Positions 57,947 to 64,000 of a stretch of 64,000 nucleotides of DNA are shown one piece after another. Under the pieces are notes generated by a model. It saw only the letters and a list, made by a program, of their open reading frames with translations, did not search any database and was not told the origin of the DNA. How positions within the stretch are numbered: position 1 is the first letter of the stretch; every line of letters starts with the position of its first letter. The translations under genes were made by a program, and so were the position numbers. This stretch comes from Streptomyces fildesensis (GTDB lineage Bacteria; Actinomycetota; Actinomycetes; Streptomycetales; Streptomycetaceae), in NCBI RefSeq assembly GCF_016107395.1, contig NZ_JAAIKO010000006.1:248001-312000 (forward strand), given 5' to 3'.

Positions 57947-60900
57947 TCAGCCGGTGAAGCCGATCCCGAACAGGTGCAGCGTGCCGTCGGCCGTCACCGG
58001 CAGAGTGACGCCGGCGATCTGCTTGCCCGCGGTCAGCGGGAGCTTGCTGCTGAACAGGTACGTTCCGACCGTGTCCTTGGATCCGTCGCCGACGTTCCGG
58101 TACGGGGTCCTGACGACCGTGGTCGTCCCCGGGAGCGGCGTGCTCCCCCCGGCGTTCAGCGTCCAGTCGGACATGGCCAGCGTGACCTTCTCCGTGGAGC
58201 CGTCGGTGTAGGTGACGGTCACCGCGCCGCTGGTGCCCTTCGAGGGGGCGTTGATCGCGGCTCCCAGGAAGCCGATCGCGGTGGCCTTCGCCGGGGCGGC
58301 GACCGGGATGGTCTGGCCCGCGGCCGCGATGTTGTCCGGCTTGCCGCTGCCGCCCGGCCAGGGGTAGGCGATGCCGTCGGCCGTCACGGTGCCGCCCGTC
58401 TTCACTCCGGCCGCGTCCAGCGCGTTCTGCGAGTAGGCCCAGCCCTGCTCGTCGAAGCCGCCGCCGAAGGTCTTGCCGTCGGGGTACACGCCGGTCCCGG
58501 TCGCGTACGGCCACAGCGCACCCGGTGCGGCCACCGCCACGTGCAGCGCGGTCGACGGAAGGGTGCCGCCGTCGCTGCCGGTGAGACTGATCGGGATCGA
58601 GTAGGCGCCCTCGGTACTTCCCGCGGTCACCTGGAGTTGCTGCTCGGCCGGGGAGTGCGCCGGGACGGTGAGGGTGCCGCTGGAGGTCGCCATCGTGACA
58701 CCGCTCGGCGGCGTGGCGGTCCACGCGACGGTCACCGGGCTGTCGGAGATGTTGGCCAGGTTCAGCGTCCCGGTCCCGCTCGCGCCCGGTGCCAGGACGA
58801 GCCCGGCGCCGGACGGCCCGGTCGCGGCGATGACGTCGCGCTGTCCTGTGCTGTCGGAGGGCGGTGCGTCGGCGGCCGCCGAGCCCCAGGACGTGTTCGG
58901 GGTGGCCGCGAGGGTGTAGTCGAGGGTCGCGCCGCCGGACAGCTTGCTGAAGCTGGTCCACGGCTTGTTCCACGCCGCGCCGTTGACCTTCAGCCCCTGT
59001 ACGTACGGGCTGCCGGTGGCCGCGGCGGGAGCGTTGATCGTCACGGTGCGACCGTTGCCCAGGGTCACCTTCGCGGTCGGGAAGACGGGGCTGCCGAGCA
59101 CCAGGGTGTCGGTGCCGGGGGTCTCCGGGTACATGCCCAGCTCGGACCAGACGTACCAGGACGACATGGCGCCCAGGTCGTCGTTGCCGAAGGAACCGAC
59201 GGGGGCGTTGAAGTACAGCTGCTGCTGCACGTCCCGCACCGCCTTCTGCGTCTTCCAGGGCCGGCCCAGGTAGGCGTACTCCCAGGGGATCTCCACACTG
59301 GGCTCGTTGCTCAGATCCGCGTGGGTGCTGTCCGGCTCGGTGAGAGCGGACAGCAGGCCGTCCAGATAGCTGCTGTAGGCGGCGGCCCCGCCGCGCGACT
59401 GGATGAGCGCCTGGAGGTTGAACGGGACCATCGGGGTGTACTGCGCCGAGGTTCCCTCGACGAACCCGTTGGACGTGCCGGGGGTGAAGCCGGCGGCGAA
59501 CTCGCCGCTGGCCAGCTTCGCCTGCAGGTAGCCGGTCTGCGGGTTGAAGACGTTCTGCCAGTCCTGCGCCCGGCCGGCGAAGGTGGAGTAGAGGTCCTTC
59601 TTCCCGAGGGACTTGGCGAAGGCGGCGATGGCGTAGTCCGCGCTGTCGTACTCCAACTGCGTCGAGACCGGCCCGTAGAAGTTGCAGCAGCCCCATGTGC
59701 TGTTGTCGATCGGCAGATAGCCCTTGGCGTCGCGGACGGCCTGGCCCGGACGGTCGCCGTTGGGGTGCGTGGCCTGCCACGTCATCGCGGTCAGCGCGTC
59801 CCCGGTGTCGAAGCCGCGGGCGCCGAACGCGTAGGCGCCGGCGATGATGCCGTCGGCGGGGTCGCCGACCATCACATAGCTCTCACCGTTGTTCTGCGCC
59901 CACTTGGGCAGGATCCCGATCTGGTGGTAGCCGTTGAGCATCGACGTGACCACGTCGGAGGTCACGGCCGGAGCGACCATCGCCATCAGCTGGGTCTGCG
60001 ACCGGTAGGTGTCCCAGCCCGAGTAGTTGGCGTACTGGACGTGACCTCTGGCGGTCGTATGGATCTGCCGGTCCATCCCCATGTACTGCCCGTTGCTGTC
60101 CGAGAACACGTTGGGGTGCAGCAGGGAGTGGTAGAGCGCGGTGTAGAACTGGGTCTGCTGGTCGGTGCTGCCGCCGCCGATCCTGATCCGTCCGAGGGTC
60201 TGGTTCCACGCGTTGTGCGTGGCCTGCCGGACCGTGTTGAAGTTCCAGCCGTGGATCTCACTCGCGACGTTGCCCGCGGCGTTGGCGTCCGAGGTGTACG
60301 AGATGCCGACCTTCGCGGTGACGGTCGCGGACTTCGACGTGTCGAATCCGAGATAGACGCCGTTGGCGCCGACCACCGGCGGGTTGGAGGGGGCCTTCAC
60401 CTTCGACGCGCCGGCCCCGCCGTGGGTCGTCGGCCGCTGCTTCGACGGGAGGGTGAAGTGCGCCCCGGGCGTGGCCGCCCGGGTGGTGGCGGCGGGCAGC
60501 TGCTGCTGGGGAGCGCCCAGCTTCAGCGCCTTGGCGTTCGGGTCGACCGTGCTGCCGACCCAGGTGCCGCTGCTGCTGAACGGCCGGTCGAAGCTGATCG
60601 TGAAATGCAGGGTGTATGTGTTGTTCGCGCCGCAGAAGTGGCCGCTGTCGATCGCGCCGGTCACTTCATGGTCGTTGACGATCTGCGCCCGGGTGCCGTC
60701 GATCTTGGTGGCGCCGCCGCTCAGCTTGAGCAGGAGATGGGCGTCGGAGCCGCTGGGAAAGGTGAAGCGGCCCATGCCGGCGCGGGCGGTGGCCGTCAGT
60801 TCGGTGTTCACGCCGGAGCCGTCGGTGAGTGCGTAGTAGCCGGCCTGCGCGGTCTCCTTGGCGTGGTCGAAGCCGACCGAGGTCGCGGCCAGGTCGCCGG

Positions 60901-61273
60901 TCAACGCACCGGTGAACGGAAGAATGGGCAGATCGCCGGCGGCCGGACATCCGGGCCCGGACAGGTGCGTCAGGCTGTAGCCGGAGATCTTCTTGTCGTT
61001 GTACTCATAGCCGCCGCCGTCGGGCCGGTGCGGGGTCGTGTCCGGACTCCACTGGACCATCCCGAACGGCGCGTCTGCGCCCGGGAAGGTGTCGACCGCT
61101 CCGGAGGTTCCGATGATCGGGTTCACCAGCGAGGCGGGATCGTCGACGAGTCCGGCCGCGTGCGCCGCCGGGGCGCCGAGCGCCTGAACCGGCAGCGCCA
61201 CCAGAACGGCCGCGGAGAACGCGGCCACAGCGGTACGGAGGACGGGCGCGCCAGTGCGCCCATATCGTGTCAT
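57947..61273 (-). CDS. Secreted GH92 alpha-mannosidase
   Basis: The 1,108-residue enzyme starts at ATG 61273 (CTGGAG upstream; the longer upstream frame is not needed) and has a signal peptide (LRTAVAAFSAAVLVALPVQALGAPAAHA). The GH92 part covers residues about 30-770: VQWSPDTTPHRPDGGGYEYNDKKISGYSLTHLSGPGCPAAGD, SGWDTYRSQTQLMA, YVMVGDPADGIIAGAYAFGARGFD and DDLGAMSSWYVWSELGMYPETPG. A NEW3/NPCBM-associated domain (about 815-920) and a galactose-binding-like beta-sandwich follow. GH92 enzymes are calcium-dependent exo-alpha-mannosidases. A perfect LacI-type palindrome lies 100 bp upstream and is shared with the GH76 gene. Confidence 0.94.
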   Translation of the reverse strand: MTRYGRTGAPVLRTAVAAFSAAVLVALPVQALGAPAAHAAGLVDDPASLVNPIIGTSGAVDTFPGADAPFGMVQWSPDTTPHRPDGGGYEYNDKKISGYSLTHLSGPGCPAAGDLPILPFTGALTGDLAATSVGFDHAKETAQAGYYALTDGSGVNTELTATARAGMGRFTFPSGSDAHLLLKLSGGATKIDGTRAQIVNDHEVTGAIDSGHFCGANNTYTLHFTISFDRPFSSSGTWVGSTVDPNAKALKLGAPQQQLPAATTRAATPGAHFTLPSKQRPTTHGGAGASKVKAPSNPPVVGANGVYLGFDTSKSATVTAKVGISYTSDANAAGNVASEIHGWNFNTVRQATHNAWNQTLGRIRIGGGSTDQQTQFYTALYHSLLHPNVFSDSNGQYMGMDRQIHTTARGHVQYANYSGWDTYRSQTQLMAMVAPAVTSDVVTSMLNGYHQIGILPKWAQNNGESYVMVGDPADGIIAGAYAFGARGFDTGDALTAMTWQATHPNGDRPGQAVRDAKGYLPIDNSTWGCCNFYGPVSTQLEYDSADYAIAAFAKSLGKKDLYSTFAGRAQDWQNVFNPQTGYLQAKLASGEFAAGFTPGTSNGFVEGTSAQYTPMVPFNLQALIQSRGGAAAYSSYLDGLLSALTEPDSTHADLSNEPSVEIPWEYAYLGRPWKTQKAVRDVQQQLYFNAPVGSFGNDDLGAMSSWYVWSELGMYPETPGTDTLVLGSPVFPTAKVTLGNGRTVTINAPAAATGSPYVQGLKVNGAAWNKPWTSFSKLSGGATLDYTLAATPNTSWGSAAADAPPSDSTGQRDVIAATGPSGAGLVLAPGASGTGTLNLANISDSPVTVAWTATPPSGVTMATSSGTLTVPAHSPAEQQLQVTAGSTEGAYSIPISLTGSDGGTLPSTALHVAVAAPGALWPYATGTGVYPDGKTFGGGFDEQGWAYSQNALDAAGVKTGGTVTADGIAYPWPGGSGKPDNIAAAGQTIPVAAPAKATAIGFLGAAINAPSKGTSGAVTVTYTDGSTEKVTLAMSDWTLNAGGSTPLPGTTTVVRTPYRNVGDGSKDTVGTYLFSSKLPLTAGKQIAGVTLPVTADGTLHLFGIGFTG

Positions 61274-61674
61274 CACGTGGCTCCAGGAGACGATTGGGGA
61301 TCTTCTAGGTGACATACGTGCGCACTTACCGAAGGCAGAGTTGTGAACTGTCCAGAACTGTTGGTCCACCGACTGACAACGTTGTCAGACCGGATCAACA
61401 AATAGTGAAGCCGCCCCCTGAGGGAAAGTCAACAAGGCCTGCCACCAACCGAGTCGGGCCACCGGTGGGTCGCCGATAGGGGGTGCGCGTGCACGCATTC
61501 GGTGCAGAACGTACAGAAGCGCGGCAGTCAAGAGGGCATGTCAGGGCGGTGGTTGGCCGCAACTGTGGGCGCCGGTGCCTGGTATTCGGAGCAATGAAGA
61601 GAGCGGCGAATTCAACGCCGCCGGGTAATGCAATCGCCGTTGCACGGGAGTCATTTCCCCGTTCTGGGGTGCCT
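61274..61674. other. Intergenic region upstream of GH92
   Basis: This 401-bp region carries the GH92 promoter/operator (61373-61388) and the 3' flank of the DUF805 gene. Beyond the operator, I see no ORF or RNA gene. Confidence 0.5.
61373..61388. promoter_or_regulatory. LacI-type operator of the GH92 gene
   Basis: CTGACAACGTTGTCAG is a perfect 16-bp palindrome centred on CG, 100 bp upstream of the GH92 ATG. It shares 14 bases with the site in the GH76 gene. Confidence 0.75.
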
Positions 61675-62070
61675 TTATCGCGCGGGTTCGAACCGTTCGT
61701 AGCCCGGCGCCGGGACGGGCTTGGGGGACGGGCCGTAGGCGTTCGTGTAGGGCTTGCTGTCGCTCACCAGGTAGATGAGCAAGAAGATCCAGCCGACGAG
61801 CGGAATGACGCCCGCAAGGAGATACCAGGCCGACCGGTCGGTGTCGTGCAGTCGGCGCCAGATCACGGAAATGCACGGCAGAAGGGCGGCGATGCCGTAC
61901 GCCGTGGAGAGGTACGGGCCGGCGCCGAGCGACGACTCGGCGACCTGCAATGCGAAGCTGATGATCATGGTGACCAGGTAGAACTGCCAGAACTCCTTGC
62001 GGCGTGCGCGCCCGCGGAAATTCAGATGGTTCCGGAGTGCTTCCAGGTACCAGTTGATGGGGTCCTCCAA
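61675..62070 (-). CDS. DUF805 family small membrane protein
   Basis: The 131-residue protein has the DUF805 signature near its N-terminus (NFRGRARRKEFWQFYLV) and four hydrophobic helices (about 30-110), then a Pro-rich tail. SVIWRRLHDTDRSAWYLL is the second family hallmark. Function unknown. The best start is TTG at 62070 (MEDPINWYLEAL); no ATG or GTG upstream is in frame and no clear Shine-Dalgarno is seen. It is divergent from the MerR gene. Confidence 0.82.
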   Translation of the reverse strand: MEDPINWYLEALRNHLNFRGRARRKEFWQFYLVTMIISFALQVAESSLGAGPYLSTAYGIAALLPCISVIWRRLHDTDRSAWYLLAGVIPLVGWIFLLIYLVSDSKPYTNAYGPSPKPVPAPGYERFEPAR

Positions 62071-62232
62071 GGACAGCGATGGAGCCTGTCCGTGCGGGCC
62101 AAGCCAAAGAAATCAATTTATGGGGCGGAAGTCCGCAGGTCAAGCAGTTGCCCGCCGGGCCGGAGAGGTGCGGGGGAGCGCTGTGCCGGGTCCGTTCTGG
62201 CCGGCTGAAGTGGTCGTGCCGACGGTCTGGCG

Positions 62233-62248
62233 TTGACGTCAGGGTCAA
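62233..62248. promoter_or_regulatory. MerR operator/promoter element
   Basis: TTGACGTCAGGGTCAA has TTGAC/GTCAA arms. TACCGT follows at 62253-62258, 6 nt before the MerR ATG, so leaderless initiation is likely. MerR proteins act on such compact promoter dyads. Confidence 0.5.
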
Positions 62249-62264
62249 GGTCTACCGTCGGCGT

Positions 62265-62696
62265 ATGCGGATCGGTGAGTTGGCGGAACGGGCGGGTGTG
62301 ACCACCCGCGCCCTGCGGTATTACGAGTCGCTCGGGCTGCTGCCCGCGCGGCGCGCCGGGAACGGATACCGGTCCTACGGCGAGGACGATCTGCGCCTTC
62401 TGGCGCAGATCCGCACGCTGCAGGATTTCGGCTTCGGGCTGGAAGAGACCCGCCCCTTCGTCGAATGCCTGCGTGCCGGACATCCGGAGGGGGACTCATG
62501 TCCCGCTTCGCTGGACGTCTACCGGCGCAAGCTCGCCGAGCTCGACGACGTCATCGCGCGGCTGCGCGAGGTGCGCGAGCAGGTCGGGGCGCAATTGGCG
62601 CGCGCGGAGGTGGAGGCCACCGCGCAGGCGCCGGAGAGCTCACCGCCGCGGTGCGAATGGGCCGGATACCCGGACAACGAGGGGAAGAGGAGCTGA
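62265..62696 (+). CDS. MerR-family regulator
   Basis: The 143-residue protein begins RIGELAERAGVTTRALRYYESLGLLPARRAGNGYRSY, the MerR winged helix, followed by a dimer helix. Two Cys (FVECLRAGHPEGDSCPASL) lie at the position of metal- or redox-sensing Cys in other MerR members. It is followed one base later by the thioredoxin gene, so a redox signal is likely. The start has no Shine-Dalgarno but TACCGT at -7. Confidence 0.88.
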   Translation: MRIGELAERAGVTTRALRYYESLGLLPARRAGNGYRSYGEDDLRLLAQIRTLQDFGFGLEETRPFVECLRAGHPEGDSCPASLDVYRRKLAELDDVIARLREVREQVGAQLARAEVEATAQAPESSPPRCEWAGYPDNEGKRS

Positions 62697-62697
62697 G

Positions 62698-63033
62698 ATG
62701 GCGCAGGCGACAGGATTGGCCACGGTGACGGATGCGACGTTCGCCGAGGAGGTGCTGGCGGCCGAGGGACCGGTGCTCGTGGAGTTCACCGCGGACTGGT
62801 GCGGACCGTGCCGGATGATCGCCCCGGTGCTGGAGGCGGTGGCCGAGGAGCAGGCGGGCCGGCTCAAGGTGGTGCTGCTCGACGTGGATACGAATCCGGA
62901 GACGCAGGCGGCGTACGGCGTGCTGTCGATGCCGACGCTCATGGTCTTCAACGGCGGGCAGCCGGTGAAGTCGATGGTCGGAGCCCGCCCGAAGCGGCGG
63001 CTCCTCCAGGAGCTCGACGACATCCTCAACTGA
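62698..63033 (+). CDS. trxA: Thioredoxin
   Basis: The 111-residue protein is a classical thioredoxin with W-C35-G-P-C38 in VEFTADWCGPCRMIAPVL, the cis-Pro loop GVLSMPTLMVFNGG and no signal peptide. It reduces protein disulfides in the cytoplasm. The ATG begins one base after the MerR stop, with GAGGAG just upstream, so the two genes are co-transcribed. No thioredoxin reductase is in the window. Confidence 0.95.
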   Translation: MAQATGLATVTDATFAEEVLAAEGPVLVEFTADWCGPCRMIAPVLEAVAEEQAGRLKVVLLDVDTNPETQAAYGVLSMPTLMVFNGGQPVKSMVGARPKRRLLQELDDILN

Positions 63034-63067
63034 CCGTCCCGGCCGCCGGGCGCTCCCCGCCCGTACG

Positions 63068-63108
63068 CCGGCAGCCCCCGACCGTGCAGCACGGCCGGGG
63101 GCTGCCGG
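63068..63108. terminator. Bidirectional terminator between trxA and the MmpS-like gene
   Basis: CCGGCAGCCCCCG (63068-63080) pairs perfectly with CGGGGGCTGCCGG (63096-63108), with an inner CCGTG/CACGG stem. Confidence 0.85.
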
Positions 63109-63116
63109 TGTGCCGG

Positions 63117-63704
63117 TCATCCGTTGGTGTTCACCCAGCCGTCGCCCCCGAAGTCCTGGCTGATCTGACACATGGCGATGTTGTAGCTACCCGACGCCTC
63201 GGCCTTCGAGATCACCTTGCCGTTGACGAGGATCGAGCACTTCACGTGGCCCCCACCCTGCAACTGCGCGGTGATCGAGTAGTACATGGGCGTCCCCAGC
63301 GGCTTCGTCACCTTCAACGGCACCTTCCCCGAGAAGCTCGACCCGGCCGGTCCGTAGGTGACCTCGGCCGTGCTGCCCTCCACCAGGTACGTCACGGTCT
63401 CCGCGGCGGCCTTCGTCTCGGCAGCCGGAGCTTTCGACGGCGGCTTTGTCGCCTGCCCGGTCGTCGCGGCCTTCTGCGAACCGGGTGCTGCGGCCGGTGC
63501 GGACGCGGTCGGAGTGCCGGCCTTGTCGTTGCTGTCCTTCTTGCCCCCGCCGGCCACTGCGGCGATCACGCCGATCACGACGCAGAACGCGGCGACCGCG
63601 ATGAAGGCGGTCAGGCAGCCGTTCCTCTTGCGCCTGGCCGGTGGTGCCTGCGGCGCCTGCGGTTGTTGAGGTTGGCCCCAGCCCTGTGGTTGCTGATACG
63701 ACAC
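63117..63704 (-). CDS. MmpS-like membrane-anchored protein
   Basis: The 195-residue protein has a Gln/Pro-rich cytoplasmic start (SYQQPQGWGQPQQPQ), one transmembrane helix (GCLTAFIAVAAFCVVIGVIAAVAG, about 29-52), an Ala/Pro/Thr linker and a C-terminal beta-sandwich (VTYLVEGSTAEVTYGP...KVTKPLGTPMYYSITAQLQGGGHVKCSILVNGKVISKAEASGSYNIAMCQI). The latter matches the MmpS fold, with two Cys likely to form a disulfide. MmpS proteins assist MmpL exporters, but no MmpL is present. Start GTG 63704. Confidence 0.78.
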   Translation of the reverse strand: MSYQQPQGWGQPQQPQAPQAPPARRKRNGCLTAFIAVAAFCVVIGVIAAVAGGGKKDSNDKAGTPTASAPAAAPGSQKAATTGQATKPPSKAPAAETKAAAETVTYLVEGSTAEVTYGPAGSSFSGKVPLKVTKPLGTPMYYSITAQLQGGGHVKCSILVNGKVISKAEASGSYNIAMCQISQDFGGDGWVNTNG

Positions 63705-63908
63705 GATGCCCCCAAGGTCTCAAAAAGTTGAGGATTGAAGCATCTCGCCCCACATGTCACCCAGTACTCATAGTTGCCAGTCCGTGACACAAAAAACCAG
63801 GAGAGGTACGGAGAAAGGCGGATATTCGGTCATCAACCGCCTCCTGGAATGTTATTTCCAGAGTTCGGGTAGCCCGGAAAGCCGGTTCTGCCTGCCCGCC
63901 GGCCCCAC

Positions 63909-64000
63909 TCACCCGTCCGTAGCGGTGGGGCGGGCTCGTACGTGCATGCGTTCGCCCTGTGCTCCGAACAGGCTGAGGAACTCGACCGGGTACGTTCCGG
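63909..64000 (-). CDS. 3' end of an unidentified gene (partial)
   Basis: On the minus strand from the window edge a frame reads GTYPVEFLSLFGAQGERMHV to a TGA at 63909, with typical third-position GC. It has no recognisable domain. About 200 bp separate it from the MmpS-like gene. It could be a chance frame. Confidence 0.4.
   Translation of the reverse strand, partial: GTYPVEFLSLFGAQGERMHVRARPTATDG

Noticed and set aside
57476..61312. 1,278-codon plus-strand frame
   Set aside because: It mirrors the GH92 gene and part of DeoR; GH92 motifs and signal peptide are on the minus strand.
1..64000. tRNA, rRNA, insertion sequences, prophage genes
   Set aside because: No cloverleaf with a GTTCRA-type T-arm and CCA end, rRNA segment, transposase or integrase motif was seen on either strand.

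Overview
The window is a high-GC (roughly 70% or more) actinomycete chromosome segment, most likely Streptomyces or a close relative. The evidence is codon use with G/C in almost every third position, frequent GTG starts, GTGA/ATGA stop-start overlaps, stand-alone HATPase genes of the Streptomyces type, WXG100/T7SS genes and many secreted glycosidases. I found no rRNA, tRNA, CRISPR array, insertion sequence or phage gene.

Layout. 1-4.2 kb: the 5' part of a secreted GH76 alpha-1,6-mannanase, a Ddn-type deazaflavin oxidoreductase, and an FMN reductase/LLM monooxygenase pair. 4.2-21.8 kb: a type VII secretion (T7SS) island. An ECF sigma gene is translationally coupled to a membrane protein gene and to eccC. 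Facing these are two small Esx-like genes, then a 2,100-residue T7SS_signal effector with a DxD glycosyltransferase-like domain, coupled to a beta-helix/CbxX AAA+ protein. 21.8-33.6 kb: a membrane-anchored ricin-type lectin, a carotenoid-type FAD oxidoreductase/desaturase/TetR operon, two NmrA-like reductases, a cold-shock protein, an alpha/beta hydrolase with a Cys nucleophile, a VWA protein, an ABC-2 exporter and an HATPase. 33.6-42.9 kb: a glycan-degradation locus (GH36, ROK regulator, GH27, GH95, SGNH hydrolase). 43-48.1 kb: an LCP cell-wall ligase, an exonuclease, DinB, MarR and a DUF3800 protein. 48.1-49.6 kb: a 22-codon alanine-rich leader ORF and a mutually exclusive RNA-helix region upstream of a stand-alone truncated alanyl-tRNA synthetase. 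49.6-57.8 kb: a GH9 enzyme, DUF2199, GNAT, DUF3626, DinB, an MFS remnant beside a TetR gene, an HATPase, and a DeoR/DUF4406/NUDIX set. 57.9-64 kb: a secreted GH92 alpha-mannosidase, DUF805, MerR-thioredoxin, an MmpS-like protein and the 3' end of a further gene.

How the genes work together. The GH76 and GH92 genes at the two ends share a near-identical LacI-type palindrome, which suggests one alpha-mannan regulon. The GH36/ROK/GH27/GH95/SGNH set is a regulated alpha-galactoside/fucoside locus. The T7SS genes form a self-contained cassette of energy ATPase, small substrates, large effector and AAA+ ATPase with its own sigma factor, but with no EccB, EccD or MycP in the window. The most novel-looking elements are the predicted leader-peptide switch on the AlaRS-like gene and the glycosyltransferase-like T7SS effector. 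Several regulatory genes appear to be transcribed from the A of the start codon (leaderless).
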